Assembly: GCF_004138485.1 (NCBI RefSeq)
Contig: NZ_ML142848.1
Location: 842,640-906,639, forward strand
Direction of reading: 5' to 3'
Length of the DNA: 64,000 nucleotides
Source of the DNA: Peristeroidobacter soli
Lineage (GTDB): Bacteria > Pseudomonadota > Gammaproteobacteria > Steroidobacterales > Steroidobacteraceae
Numbering within the stretch: the stretch's first letter is position 1; every line of letters begins with the position of its first letter. The notes below the pieces were generated by a model. The model worked only from the letters and a program-made list of their open reading frames with translations, had not been told where the DNA came from and ran no database searches. Positions 7,827 to 16,994 of the stretch are shown here, one piece after another. The position numbers and the translations under genes are program-made.

Positions 7827-8468
7827 TCAGTCCGTGAGTTTGAATGTGACGGCGAACTGCCCCCACATCGGAACCGGTTTGCCATTCTCGGTACCCGGCA
7901 CCAGGCGCCAGGACCGCTTCACTTCGCGCACGGCCGCTTCGTCCAGGCGGGGGAAGCCGCTCGACTGCTTCACTTTGGCTTCGCCGACACGGCCGTTCTC
8001 GAGCACGTAGACCTCGAGGATGACAGTGCCCGCTTCGCCGGCGCGACGCGATGAAGGGGGATATTCAGGCTGCGTCAGCGGGCGACGCGAATCCGACTTC
8101 GGCGCCGTGCGCGACACGGGAGCCGGCGGAGCGGCGATCGGCGGCGGCGTGGTCGGACGCACCTGAGTGGTCTGTTGAATGGCGTTGGTCGGCGGCGCGT
8201 CCGGCGCGATGGAGATGTCGATCTCCGGCGGCGGCACGAACGGCGGCGGGGTTTCGATCTTGGGCGGCGGCGGCGGCGGCGGCTCGTCCTGCTTCGGCGC
8301 CTCTTCGATCATGCGGGTTTCGATGGGGCCCAGCACGACGTCGATGATCTGATGGGACAGGCCGGAATTCAGCAGCCAGAACATCCCGACGTGCAATCCG
8401 ATGATGATCGCGAGGACGAGACCGCGGCGGGTGAAAAACGACGTGTCCGTGGCTGGTGCGTAGGGCAT
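7827..8468 (-). CDS. tonB: Energy transducer TonB (exb operon copy)
   Basis: 213 residues with the TonB plan: an N-terminal signal-anchor helix (LVLAIIIGLHVGMFWLLNSG, about residues 16-35), a Pro-rich periplasmic spacer (seven consecutive prolines, then PPPFVPPPEIDI), and a C-terminal TonB domain from RPLTQPEYPPSSRRAGEAG to the end. The conserved C-terminal core includes SSGFPRLDEAAVREVKRSW. It contacts TonB boxes of outer-membrane receptors and transmits ExbBD energy. It is the first gene of the operon tonB-exbB-exbD-exbD-TPR, and its promoter should lie in the 490-base gap upstream. Confidence 0.95.
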   Translation of the reverse strand: MPYAPATDTSFFTRRGLVLAIIIGLHVGMFWLLNSGLSHQIIDVVLGPIETRMIEEAPKQDEPPPPPPPKIETPPPFVPPPEIDISIAPDAPPTNAIQQTTQVRPTTPPPIAAPPAPVSRTAPKSDSRRPLTQPEYPPSSRRAGEAGTVILEVYVLENGRVGEAKVKQSSGFPRLDEAAVREVKRSWRLVPGTENGKPVPMWGQFAVTFKLTD

Positions 8469-8958
8469 GCTTTGCAGCTCAACAAAAATAAAACACGGGG
8501 ATCAAGATCAACCCCGCATAGTTAGTGCGCAACCGTTAGTGGTCGTTCGATGCGTATGCTCATTGGGCATACAACCCCCGTTTCTGCCGGCCCTCACTCG
8601 CGCGTCCCCATCCAGGATGGCCGGAATAAGTCCGTAAATTCCGTATTGACGCGTTGTCCTACAGACCGCAGAAACGGCGGGCAAGGTATAAAGTTTCTGC
8701 GAGGAAGGCAAGCACTCCGAAACAGAATCTACCTACTTGTAAACTAACTTTGATGATAGGAAACGCGAACCCAAAACCCCTTGCGCACCATTGATGTGCT
8801 CGCGCTGCAGGCATTGCAGCACCAGCGTGCAGGCCGCGCCGGGTTACCGTACTGGGCAACGATCACCGTAGTCGATTGTTCCACTCGATGATGAACGAGC
8901 GGCCCGGGCTCACCGTGCTCGTACGACAACATTTAGAGACAGCGCGCGCAACGAATAG
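8469..8958. other. Intergenic region upstream of the tonB-exb operon
   Basis: A 490-base stretch with no convincing gene. It is less GC-rich than its flanks and carries AT-rich patches expected of a promoter. A 5-bp stem CGGGG/CCCCG (8496-8500 with 8512-8516, 11-base loop) lies in the presumed tonB leader. I see no clear Fur box here, unlike the region at 9658. Short ORFs in it lack ribosome sites and recognisable domains. Confidence 0.5.
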
Positions 8959-9636
8959 TTACGCCGAGCCACGATTTAAGGCGAATTCGATGGGTATCAG
9001 CACCAGCGCCCGGCGCGGCTCGCCGTCTTCCACGTAGGGGCGGAAGGCCGCGCGTAACACGGCATCGCGCGCGGCATCGTCCAGTCGCGCGTGCCCGCTG
9101 GACGTTTCTATTTCGATGCTGCTCGCCTCGCCCTGCTCGTCGATCACTACTCGTAAGACGACCAGTCCCTGTTCTCTCAAGCGCCGTGACTGAGGTGGAT
9201 AACGGGGTGAAGGCTCGCGGACATATTCAACCGTCGACACTAACTTTGGTGTGCTCCGATCGGCTGCTTGCGTGGCCGGCGGCGGCGGTGCCTGCACGGG
9301 AATCGTGATCGCGCGGGTCGACGGCGGAGCGTCGGTGGGAATGTCGATCTGGGGCAGATCGGGCATCTGCAGGATCGGTTGCGGCGTTACCACGGCGACC
9401 TGCGGCAACTCCCTGCGTTGCGTGGGTTCAGGCTGAGATACGAAGGTCGCGGTCAGCGGCACTTGCGCAACAGCCAGCCGGATCTGAGGGGCGAAGGTGA
9501 GCGCCAGATAGAGTCCGAGCGCATGCACGCCGGCGATAGTGGCGGCGACACACAGTCGCCGCGAATGATCTTCTGCAAACACGGCTGTTCTCGCGCTCGA
9601 AAATTTGCTTATCGGAGGAACGACAGCGCGAATCAT
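8959..9636 (-). CDS. Second TonB-family energy transducer, divergent from the siderophore receptor
   Basis: 225 residues from the ATG at 9636, chosen for its AGGG ribosome site and because an upstream in-frame start would translate through the regulatory region. A signal-anchor helix (VAATIAGVHALGLYLALTFA) sits at about residues 30-50. A Pro/Thr-rich spacer without charged Glu-Pro/Lys-Pro repeats follows. A TonB C-terminal domain (PSPRYPPQSRRLREQG onwards, with SSGHARLDDAARDAV) ends the protein. It stands alone, without exbB or exbD. Head-to-head with the catecholate receptor gene across a Fur-like palindrome, it is probably the iron-regulated TonB dedicated to that receptor; that pairing is inference. 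Confidence 0.85.
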   Translation of the reverse strand: MIRAVVPPISKFSSARTAVFAEDHSRRLCVAATIAGVHALGLYLALTFAPQIRLAVAQVPLTATFVSQPEPTQRRELPQVAVVTPQPILQMPDLPQIDIPTDAPPSTRAITIPVQAPPPPATQAADRSTPKLVSTVEYVREPSPRYPPQSRRLREQGLVVLRVVIDEQGEASSIEIETSSGHARLDDAARDAVLRAAFRPYVEDGEPRRALVLIPIEFALNRGSA

Positions 9637-9657
9637 GCCCTGGACCCTGCTTGGTTG

Positions 9658-9680
9658 TAAATGAGAACCCTTCTCACTTA
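9658..9680. promoter_or_regulatory. Probable Fur box between tonB-2 and the siderophore receptor
   Basis: A 23-base inverted repeat, TAAATGAGAA-CCC-TTCTCACTTA, with one mismatch between arms. The arms match the AATGAGAA/TTCTCATT half-sites of gammaproteobacterial Fur boxes; the centre is CCC instead of TNA. It lies 22 bases upstream of the tonB-2 start and 105 bases upstream of the receptor start, so it can control both divergent genes. Iron-repressed expression is inferred. Confidence 0.75.
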
Positions 9681-9784
9681 AAGTAGTACTCACACAACAA
9701 CAGCCAGCCAGTGCCCTGCCGCCGCGTGCGTGCCGGGTCCGCCAGCCAGACGTCCAGACCATTCATATAGGGAGACTTCTAGCT

Positions 9785-11959
9785 ATGCGCGACTTCAAGG
9801 TTGGGCGCCGCTCTACTCTTGCGGCTGCTGTATTCACCGCTCTGCAGGCTGCAGCTCCGCAGCTGCATGCCGCGGAGAGCGACCCGCAACAGATGCGGAA
9901 AATTCAGGTCGACGCGGTCGACGACGCCGTCAAGACGGATGTGGCCTCGTCACCGAAATATACGCAGCCGCTGCTCGATACCCCGCAGACCATCCAGGTG
10001 ATTCCGCAGTCGGTGATCCGCGACCGGGCCGCGACCACGCTGCGCGATGTCTTGCGCAATTCGCCGGGCATCACGTTTCAAGCGGGCGAAGGCGGCGGTG
10101 GGTTGCCGGGCGATCAGAATTTCTCGATGCGCGGCTCCAGCGCGCGCAACAGTCTGTTCATCGACGGCGTGCGCGATGTCGGCAGCTACACGCGCGATTC
10201 CTTCAACATGCAGCAGGTCGAAGTGATCAAGGGCCCGACCGGCACGATGGCCGGCCGCAGCGCTACCACCGGCGCAATCAATCAAGTCACCAAGACGCCT
10301 CATCAGGGAGATTCGCAAGACTATTCGCTGGGCTTCGGCAGCGACGATTACAAACGGGTCAGCAGTGACATCAATCTCGGGCTCGGCGACAGCATGGCGT
10401 TGCGCTTGAACGCGATGTATCACGACGCCGAAGTCTCGAATCGCGACGTGGTGGAGAACAAGCGCTGGGGCATCGCGCCTTCGTTCGCGCTCGGGCTCGG
10501 CACCGCCACGCGCTTCACCGCCAGCGCGCTGTATGTCGAGGAAGACAATGTCCCCGACTATGGCTTGCCCTGGACCACGGTCACGCAGAACGGTGTGACA
10601 TATCCCACCGGCGCGTATGACACGACACCCGCGGTGGATCAAAGCAACTTCTACGGCCTGAAGAATTACGACTTCGAGGACATCGAGACCAAGAGCGGCA
10701 CGCTGCAGCTCGAGCACGACTTCAGCGACCGGATCACCGCGCGCAACGTCTTGCGCTACCTGGACAGCGAGCGCTCGTCCGCGATCACGGCGCCGCGTCC
10801 GCCAAACCGGCAGCTGCAACGTCGTGACATGGAGACCGAGAACATCACCAACCTCACCGATGTCACGATCGAATTCAGCACCGGCGCGATTGAACATACT
10901 CTGGTGACCGGTTTGGAACTGTCGCGCGAAACCACCGAAGGCCGCAACAGCGCGAACACGGCCAATCAGCCGCCCATCACGGATTTCTTCCATCCCGATC
11001 CGAATCAGCGCCCGCTCGGCCCGATGGCGATCAACGGCGGCAATCCGTCGCAGACGGAGATCAAGAGCATCGGTCTGTACGCCGTCGACACCATCAAGCT
11101 CACCGAACAATGGGCGATCACCGCGGGCCTGCGTCGTGACGACGTGGACGTCGACTATGAATTGCGCAACTTCGCGACGCGCGCGGTGACCGAATCGTTG
11201 TCGCGCTCGGACACCGAGATCACGTATCAAGGCGCAGTGACGTTCAAGCCTGTCGAAGCAGGCACGCTGTATGTCGCGTACGGCACTGGCTTTGATCCCA
11301 CGGTCGATGCAGGCACCACCGGCTCGGGGCTCAGCAGTGCGCCGACCCAGGCAAATAACGTCAGATTGCCGCCCGAAGAAAGCAACAATCTGGAAGCCGG
11401 CGTGAAATGGGAGCTGCTGGACCGGCGGCTCGCATTGAACGGCGCGGTGTTCCGCACCGAGAAGAAAAACCTGCGCACGCGCAATCTCAACACCGATCCG
11501 TTCATTCTCAACGGCAAGCAACAGATCGAGGGTGTGGAGCTGTCCGCTTCCGGCCTGATCACCGATGCGTGGTCGGTATTCGCGGGCGCGAGCTTCCTCG
11601 ACACCGAATACAAGCTGTCGCGTAACGCTCTGGAGCAAGGTCAGGAGCTGCCGCTGGTGCCGGAGGTCTCCGCCAACGCGTGGACGACGTATGTCTTCCC
11701 GTTCGGCCTGACCGTCGGCCTGGGCGTGCAATACATCGACGACATGGTTCGCTCGCGGAGCGCGACGCTCGGCACGCTGACGGTCGACGGCGTGACGCTG
11801 TTCGATGTGATGGCGACTTACACCATCAATGACAAGGTGTCGCTGCGGCTCAACGTGCTCAACCTGAGTGACGAGGAATATGTCGACCGGTTTGGCGGCG
11901 GTCACTATGTGCCCGGCGCGGGTCGAGCCGCGCAGCTCACCGCGTTCCTGAGCTTCTAA
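9785..11959 (+). CDS. TonB-dependent catecholate siderophore receptor (Fiu-like)
   Basis: A 724-residue outer-membrane receptor. A signal peptide (MRDFKVGRRSTLAAAVFTAL, ending about residue 30) precedes a candidate TonB box near MRKIQVDAV and the plug domain (about residues 55-165: DTPQTIQVIPQSVIRDRAAT, NSPGITFQAGEGGGG, FSMRGSSARNSLFIDGVRD, QQVEVIKGPTGTMAGRSATT). A 22-strand-type barrel follows, ending in aromatic LTAFLSF as required for BAM insertion. The plug sequence is of the Fiu/CirA catecholate type. The next gene is the PiuC/YbiX dioxygenase that accompanies such receptors. A Fur-like site lies upstream. The exact ligand cannot be read from sequence. Confidence 0.93.
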   Translation: MRDFKVGRRSTLAAAVFTALQAAAPQLHAAESDPQQMRKIQVDAVDDAVKTDVASSPKYTQPLLDTPQTIQVIPQSVIRDRAATTLRDVLRNSPGITFQAGEGGGGLPGDQNFSMRGSSARNSLFIDGVRDVGSYTRDSFNMQQVEVIKGPTGTMAGRSATTGAINQVTKTPHQGDSQDYSLGFGSDDYKRVSSDINLGLGDSMALRLNAMYHDAEVSNRDVVENKRWGIAPSFALGLGTATRFTASALYVEEDNVPDYGLPWTTVTQNGVTYPTGAYDTTPAVDQSNFYGLKNYDFEDIETKSGTLQLEHDFSDRITARNVLRYLDSERSSAITAPRPPNRQLQRRDMETENITNLTDVTIEFSTGAIEHTLVTGLELSRETTEGRNSANTANQPPITDFFHPDPNQRPLGPMAINGGNPSQTEIKSIGLYAVDTIKLTEQWAITAGLRRDDVDVDYELRNFATRAVTESLSRSDTEITYQGAVTFKPVEAGTLYVAYGTGFDPTVDAGTTGSGLSSAPTQANNVRLPPEESNNLEAGVKWELLDRRLALNGAVFRTEKKNLRTRNLNTDPFILNGKQQIEGVELSASGLITDAWSVFAGASFLDTEYKLSRNALEQGQELPLVPEVSANAWTTYVFPFGLTVGLGVQYIDDMVRSRSATLGTLTVDGVTLFDVMATYTINDKVSLRLNVLNLSDEEYVDRFGGGHYVPGAGRAAQLTAFLSF

Positions 11960-12085
11960 AAAATCGAGGGGTGAGCGCGGATGTCTTTTCGAGGCGACTC
12001 AATGTCGCCTCGAACCGCGCGAACGCCGGTACACGGACGCAACGGCTGGTAAACGCTTCAGGGACGACTACTCGAGAAGACCTTC

Positions 12086-12769
12086 ATGCTGTTACATGTC
12101 CCCAACGTTCTCACCGCCGGGCAGGTCGCCGAATGCCGTCGCCAGCTCGACGCGGCCGATTGGATCGACGGCCGCGTCACCGCCGGCCATCAATCGGCCA
12201 AAGCCAAAGACAACGCGCAGTTGCCCGAAGACTCGCCGGTCGCGCGCCAGCTCGGGCAGATGATTCTGGCGGCGCTGGAACACAACCCGCTGTTTCTTGC
12301 CGGCGCGCTGCCGCTCAAGATTTTTCCGCCGCTGTTCAATCGCTACGCCGGCGGCCAATCTTTCGGCAATCACGTGGACAACGCCATCAGGCAGGTGCGC
12401 AACACTCCGCATCGGGTTCGCACCGACATCTCCGCGACATTGTTTCTTGCGTCACCGTCCGAGTATGACGGCGGTGAGCTGATGATCGACGACACCTATG
12501 GCTCACACAGTGTGAAGCTGCCGGCGGGCGATCTCGTGCTCTACCCTTCCACCAGCTTGCATCGTGTGCAGCCGGTGACGCGGGGCGCGCGGATCGCGTC
12601 GTTCTTCTGGATTCAAAGCATGGTGCGCGACGATGGCGAGCGCACGCTATTGTTCGATCTGGACTTGGCCGTGCAACGCCTGGGGGGCGACGTGCCCGGT
12701 CATCCGAGCGTGGTGCAGCTCACCGGCATCTATCACAATCTGCTGCGACGCTGGGCCGACGCATCCTGA
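12086..12769 (+). CDS. piuC: PiuC/YbiX-family Fe(II)/2-oxoglutarate dioxygenase
   Basis: A 227-residue PKHD-type hydroxylase. The double-stranded beta-helix carries the iron-binding triad as HVDNAI (His and Asp near residues 97-99) and the distal histidine in [13 protein letters not shown], followed by an arginine ([10 protein letters not shown]) that would bind 2-oxoglutarate. It lies 126 bases after the Fiu-like receptor, the same pairing as fiu-ybiX in Escherichia coli and piuA-piuC in Pseudomonas. The substrate of the family is not established; modification of a siderophore or of the receptor is a common guess. Its 3' end overlaps the convergent murU gene by 37 bases. Confidence 0.92.
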   Translation: MLLHVPNVLTAGQVAECRRQLDAADWIDGRVTAGHQSAKAKDNAQLPEDSPVARQLGQMILAALEHNPLFLAGALPLKIFPPLFNRYAGGQSFGNHVDNAIRQVRNTPHRVRTDISATLFLASPSEYDGGELMIDDTYGSHSVKLPAGDLVLYPSTSLHRVQPVTRGARIASFFWIQSMVRDDGERTLLFDLDLAVQRLGGDVPGHPSVVQLTGIYHNLLRRWADAS

Positions 12770-13428
12770 TCGATCCGCTGCAGCTGTTGGGGCGTGCCGA
12801 CGTTGTGCCACACGCCCCGGTACAGCTCGCCGCTGACCCGATTCTGTCTGATCCAGTCGAACATCAGCGGCGCGAGCGGAAACTTGCCAGGCGCTGAGGC
12901 CGCGAAGAACTCCGGCCGCATCACGCCGATGTTGGCGTACGTGTAACGCTCGCCACTGTCGGTGAGCCGATCGCCCGCGAGACCGAAATCGCCGCGCGCA
13001 TGAAAGTCCGGATTGGGCACGAGCACGAAGTGCGCCATGTCGCCGGCCGCAAGTCTTTTCATGACGTCGCCAAGCGGATACTGGGTCCACACATCGCCGC
13101 TGACGACGACGAACGGATCGGTGCCTGACGGGCCCGCGAGCAGCGGCAGCGCCTTGAACACGCCGCCGCCGGTTTCCAGCGCGGCGTCGCCCTCGTCGCT
13201 GTAATGAATGCGCACGCCGAACTGCGAGCCGTCGCCAAGCGCCGCGCGAATCTGTTGCCCGAGCCAGGCGAGATTGATGACGATCTCACGCACCCCGGCG
13301 GCCGCCAGGGCCTCGATGTGATACTGGATCATCGGCTTGCCAGCCACGGTCAGCAGCGGCTTGGGCGTGTGGTCCGTCAGCGGACGCATCCGCTCCCCCC
13401 GTCCGGCCGCGAGAATCATCGCGCGCAT
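12733..13428 (-). CDS. murU: N-acetylmuramate alpha-1-phosphate uridylyltransferase MurU
   Basis: A 231-residue sugar-phosphate nucleotidyltransferase. The signature [20 protein letters not shown] (residues 4-23) binds UTP, and [12 protein letters not shown] carries the metal-binding aspartate. In Pseudomonas, MurU turns MurNAc-1-phosphate into UDP-MurNAc, completing the anhydro-MurNAc recycling bypass around the fosfomycin-sensitive MurA step. The gene follows amgK by 9 bases and the pair is divergent from lptD, exactly the Pseudomonas arrangement. This context separates it from other glucose-1-phosphate nucleotidyltransferases. Confidence 0.93.
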   Translation of the reverse strand: MRAMILAAGRGERMRPLTDHTPKPLLTVAGKPMIQYHIEALAAAGVREIVINLAWLGQQIRAALGDGSQFGVRIHYSDEGDAALETGGGVFKALPLLAGPSGTDPFVVVSGDVWTQYPLGDVMKRLAAGDMAHFVLVPNPDFHARGDFGLAGDRLTDSGERYTYANIGVMRPEFFAASAPGKFPLAPLMFDWIRQNRVSGELYRGVWHNVGTPQQLQRIDQDASAQRRSRL

Positions 13429-13437
13429 GAAGCTGTC

Positions 13438-14487
13438 CTACAGTCCCGCCATCGCCGGGACGATGCGCTGTTCGATGAAGCCGGTGAGGAAGTCCAGGTC
13501 GCCGTAATTCTTCGTGACCTGCCTGACATAACTCAGCGTGCGCGGCAGATCCTTCAAGTACCCGGACTTGCCGTCGCGGTGATACAGGCGCGCGAAGATG
13601 CCGAGCACCTTGAGCTGACGCTGCACGCCCATCAGATCGAACCAGCGCTGGAACTGCGCGGGATTGCTGCCCACGTCGACACCGCTGCGCTGACCCACGT
13701 CGCGGAAATGTTTGATCCACGCATGCACGCGCTCGAGCGGCCATTGCACATACGAGTCGCGGAGCAGTGACACCAGATCGTAGGTGACCGGCCCCAATAC
13801 CGCGTCCTGGAAGTCCAGAATGCCGGGGTTGGCACCGTGCCCGCCTTTATCGCGACTCACGCCATCGGTGACCATGAGATTGCGCGAGTGATAGTCGCGA
13901 TGAACGAACACTCGCGGCTGTTGCAAGGCTTCGGCGACCAGCGTGTCGAAAGTGTTGGCGAGCCCGACCACCTCGGTCTCGCTCAGCTGCAGGCCGAGAT
14001 GCTTGATACAGAACCATTCAGGAAACAGCCCCATCTCACGACGCAGCAGCGCGTCGTCATAGGGCGGCAGCTGCGCGGCGTGTTGACCGGCGCGCGCTTG
14101 AATAGCGACCAATGCCTCGATGGCCTCGCGATACAGCCGCTCGGCATCGGCGCCGGCGTCCAGGTCGGCCAGATAGGTGCGCGACCCCAGATCGGTGTTC
14201 AGCAAGAAGCCGTTGGTGTCGTCCCGATGCAGCACCTTGGGCGCATTCACCCCCACATCCACCAGCATGGCGGCGACGCGGATGTAGGGCCCCATGTCCT
14301 CCTTACCGGGCGGAGCATCCATGGCAATCCAGGTTTGCCCCTGGCGCGAAACACGGAAATAGCGACGGAAGCTGGCGTCGGCGGAGGCCGTGGTCACCGT
14401 GAAATCGCGCGCACCGAACAGCCCGGCGAGCCAACGCTCGAGCTGTTGCAGACGCAGGTCGGAACCATCGTTTGAAAGTGAGGACAC
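13438..14487 (-). CDS. amgK: Anomeric N-acetylmuramate/N-acetylglucosamine kinase AmgK
   Basis: A 349-residue member of the aminoglycoside-phosphotransferase fold. The kinase catalytic loop is FVHRDYHSRNLMV (about residues 196-208), and the metal-binding aspartate lies in GILDFQDAVLGPVTYDLVSL. AmgK phosphorylates MurNAc at C1 to feed MurU. The start lies 79 bases from the lptD start on the other strand, so envelope assembly and wall recycling share a short divergent promoter region. Confidence 0.93.
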   Translation of the reverse strand: MSSLSNDGSDLRLQQLERWLAGLFGARDFTVTTASADASFRRYFRVSRQGQTWIAMDAPPGKEDMGPYIRVAAMLVDVGVNAPKVLHRDDTNGFLLNTDLGSRTYLADLDAGADAERLYREAIEALVAIQARAGQHAAQLPPYDDALLRREMGLFPEWFCIKHLGLQLSETEVVGLANTFDTLVAEALQQPRVFVHRDYHSRNLMVTDGVSRDKGGHGANPGILDFQDAVLGPVTYDLVSLLRDSYVQWPLERVHAWIKHFRDVGQRSGVDVGSNPAQFQRWFDLMGVQRQLKVLGIFARLYHRDGKSGYLKDLPRTLSYVRQVTKNYGDLDFLTGFIEQRIVPAMAGL

Positions 14488-14551
14488 GCGGGACGCTGCT
14501 CCAATTCTGGTGTGGGACGTAAATAGACGGCCAGCGAAGAACGGCGCTCAT

Positions 14552-14557
14552 TATAAT
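14552..14557 (+). promoter_or_regulatory. Perfect -10 hexamer very close to the lptD start
   Basis: A consensus TATAAT ends nine bases before the lptD ATG. Transcription from it would start about 7 bases downstream, giving a leader of only a few bases or none. No good -35 box is visible 16-18 bases upstream. It may be the lptD promoter producing a near-leaderless mRNA. Confidence 0.45.
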
Positions 14558-14566
14558 CGCCCCCCG

Positions 14567-16948
14567 ATGCACCGAACTGCGACACCCCTAACAAGCCTTT
14601 CAATTGCAATCGCCGCAGTGCTGGCTGCCTCGTCGCTATCGGGCGCGGCATACGCGGCCGACCCTGCAAAGACTGCAGAGCCGGCGGCCTCGCAGGAAGC
14701 GCCCAAGTGCCCGGCCCCGAATACGCCGGCCAGCACCTCGGCGAATCGCCGCGAGGTCAAGGCGCCGGCACCACTGCCCGAAGACGTCGAGTTCGAAGCG
14801 GACGGCGCCGAAGGCACCCGCGACGGCAATCTGAAACTCACCGGCAAAGTCGAAATCCGTCAGGGCGAGCGCCGCATCGAGACCCGCGACGCCACCTACA
14901 ACACGCAGGACGAGAGCTTCGACGTCACCGAGGGCGTGAAGTACACCGATGGCGCAGTCACCGTGCAAGGCCAGGGCGCGCACGTCGATCGTGCCGGCGG
15001 CGCGGTCTTCGACCATGCCGAGTTCGAGCTGGCGGATCGTAATGCGCGCGGCTCGGCCGATCGTATCCGGGCGACTACCGAGGGCACGCTGTCGCTCGAC
15101 AAAGTCAGGTACACGACCTGCCCGCTCGGCAACGAGGACTGGATGCTCACCGCGTCCGACATCGACATCAGTCAGCGCGCCGGTATCGGCATCGGCCGCG
15201 GCGTGCGTCTGGACTTCAAGGGCGTGCCGCTGCTGTACACGCCGTTCATTTCCTTTCCGGTCGGCAACGAGCGCAAGTCCGGGTTCCTGTTTCCGACCAT
15301 CGGCACCTCCTCGCGCAGCGGTTATTCGCTGTCCGTGCCGTGGTACTGGAACATCGCCACCAACTACGACGCGACCTTCACGCCGACCTACTTCAGCAAG
15401 CGTGGCCTGAAGCTCGACAGCGAGTTTCGTTACCTGAACCAGGCCGGTGAAGGCCAGCTCGAAGTGCAGTATCTGCCGGACGACAACCAGTTCGGCGCCG
15501 AGCGCAGCCTGATCCGCTTCGTCGATCAATCCGATTTCACCAGCCGCCTGCGCCTCAACGTCGACGCCGCCAACGTCAGCGACGATGAATGGTTCGAGGA
15601 CTTCGGCATGGGCCCCGAAGGCACCAGCGTCACGTACCTGAACCGCTCGGCCAGCCTCACGTATCTGGACGATCGCTGGCTGGCGATCCTGCACGCGCAG
15701 AACTTCCAGACCATCGACTTCGCCACCGACAACCGGATGCCGATCGCGCCGGTGGATCGCCCGTACACCATGCTGCCGCAGATGGCAGTGCGCGCGAACT
15801 TTCCCGATCAGCCGTTCGGACTCACCTACGGCATGGATTTCGAGCTGGTCAACTTCCAGCACAACGTCGAGAGCCTGAACACCGGCTGGCGTACCGACTT
15901 CGCGCCGGAAGTCCGCATGCCGCTGCGAGGCGCCGGCGTCTATCTCGAGCCCTCGGCGAGCTGGCGCTACACGCGTTATCAACTCGACCAGTCGGTGCCG
16001 ATCACGGACAGTCTCGGCAACACGATCAGAACCGACGATGCATTCACGCGCTCGGCGCCGGTGCTGAGCGTCGACGGCGGCATGGTGTTCGAACGCCTGT
16101 TCGGCTCGCGCAAACAGCGACTCAGCACCATCGAGCCGCGCTTCATGTATTTGTATGTTCCTTATCGCAACCAGGACAACCTGCCGGTGTTCGACACCGA
16201 GCTGGCCGATCTGAATCTGGTGCAGCTGTTCCGTACCAATCGTTATATCGGCGCGGACCGCCTCGGCGACGCCAACGAAATCGCGATCGGCGTCACCTCG
16301 CGCTGGCTCGACGCCGACACCGGCGAGCAGTACATCGCCGCGACCATCGGCCAGGCGTATTACTTCGACCAGCCGAAAGTGACCTTGCCCGGCGAAACCC
16401 AGAACGACACGGAGACCTCCGACATCGTTGCCGAGCTCGATCTGCGGGCCTACGGCAATTGGAACATCCGCGGCGGCATCCAATGGGATCCGAGCGAGAC
16501 GCGCTCGGAGCGCGGCCAGCTGGCGCTCCAGTACAAGCCCAGCTACGACCGGGTCATGAATCTGGGCTATCGGTTCCGTCGCGACCGGCTCGAGCAGGTC
16601 GACGGCTCGGTGGCCTGGCCGATCAGCAAGCAATGGAGCGTGTACGCCCGCATGGTGTATTCGCTCGAAGGCCATGCCATCGACCCCGCCGCCCAGCCCA
16701 CCAACGGCTCGCAAACCGTCGACGAAAAAGGCGTGATCGACCAGTTCGCCGGCCTGGAGTATCGCTCCTGTTGCTGGCGTTTCCGCGTGGTCGGGCGCCG
16801 CTATGTCAGCGACCGCACCGGCGACCTGGACACCAGCGTGCTGTTCCAGCTCGAACTTAACGGCCTGTCGAATGTCGGAGTGGGGGCCGATACTTTTCTG
16901 GAACGGTCGATTCGGGGATACTCCGTCGATTCCCCTAAAGATGAATGA
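14567..16948 (+). CDS. lptD: LPS-assembly outer-membrane protein LptD
   Basis: 793 residues from the ATG at 14567, just before a clear signal peptide (MHRTATPLTSLSIAIAAVLA, cleaved after AYA near residue 30). An LptA-like beta-jellyroll (about residues 60-200: VEFEADGAEGTRDGNLKLTG and following) accepts LPS from LptA; the remainder is the 26-strand barrel that inserts LPS into the outer leaflet with LptE. Four cysteines sit where E. coli LptD has its disulfide network: about 48 and 185 in the N-terminal part and the pair near 735-736 (YRSCCWRF). It heads the conserved block lptD-surA-pdxA-rsmA-apaG-apaH. A long in-frame extension upstream of 14567 is not coding. Confidence 0.97.
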   Translation: MHRTATPLTSLSIAIAAVLAASSLSGAAYAADPAKTAEPAASQEAPKCPAPNTPASTSANRREVKAPAPLPEDVEFEADGAEGTRDGNLKLTGKVEIRQGERRIETRDATYNTQDESFDVTEGVKYTDGAVTVQGQGAHVDRAGGAVFDHAEFELADRNARGSADRIRATTEGTLSLDKVRYTTCPLGNEDWMLTASDIDISQRAGIGIGRGVRLDFKGVPLLYTPFISFPVGNERKSGFLFPTIGTSSRSGYSLSVPWYWNIATNYDATFTPTYFSKRGLKLDSEFRYLNQAGEGQLEVQYLPDDNQFGAERSLIRFVDQSDFTSRLRLNVDAANVSDDEWFEDFGMGPEGTSVTYLNRSASLTYLDDRWLAILHAQNFQTIDFATDNRMPIAPVDRPYTMLPQMAVRANFPDQPFGLTYGMDFELVNFQHNVESLNTGWRTDFAPEVRMPLRGAGVYLEPSASWRYTRYQLDQSVPITDSLGNTIRTDDAFTRSAPVLSVDGGMVFERLFGSRKQRLSTIEPRFMYLYVPYRNQDNLPVFDTELADLNLVQLFRTNRYIGADRLGDANEIAIGVTSRWLDADTGEQYIAATIGQAYYFDQPKVTLPGETQNDTETSDIVAELDLRAYGNWNIRGGIQWDPSETRSERGQLALQYKPSYDRVMNLGYRFRRDRLEQVDGSVAWPISKQWSVYARMVYSLEGHAIDPAAQPTNGSQTVDEKGVIDQFAGLEYRSCCWRFRVVGRRYVSDRTGDLDTSVLFQLELNGLSNVGVGADTFLERSIRGYSVDSPKDE

Positions 16949-16994
16949 CGCCCCGCCCCGGCGGGACGCCCCAGTGGCCTAACCCTGGTTGAGC

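Noticed and set aside
9950-11905. A 651-codon open frame antisense to the siderophore receptor gene
   Set aside because: Its composition (Arg/His/Gln-rich, no domain) is that of a shadow frame in GC-rich DNA; the plus-strand receptor has clear family motifs.
14636-16714. A 692-codon open frame antisense to lptD
   Set aside because: Same shadow-frame composition; the opposite strand encodes a fully recognisable LptD.
15589-16860. A 423-codon frame on the same strand inside lptD
   Set aside because: Arg-rich low-information sequence without motifs or ribosome site; lptD occupies the region in another frame.
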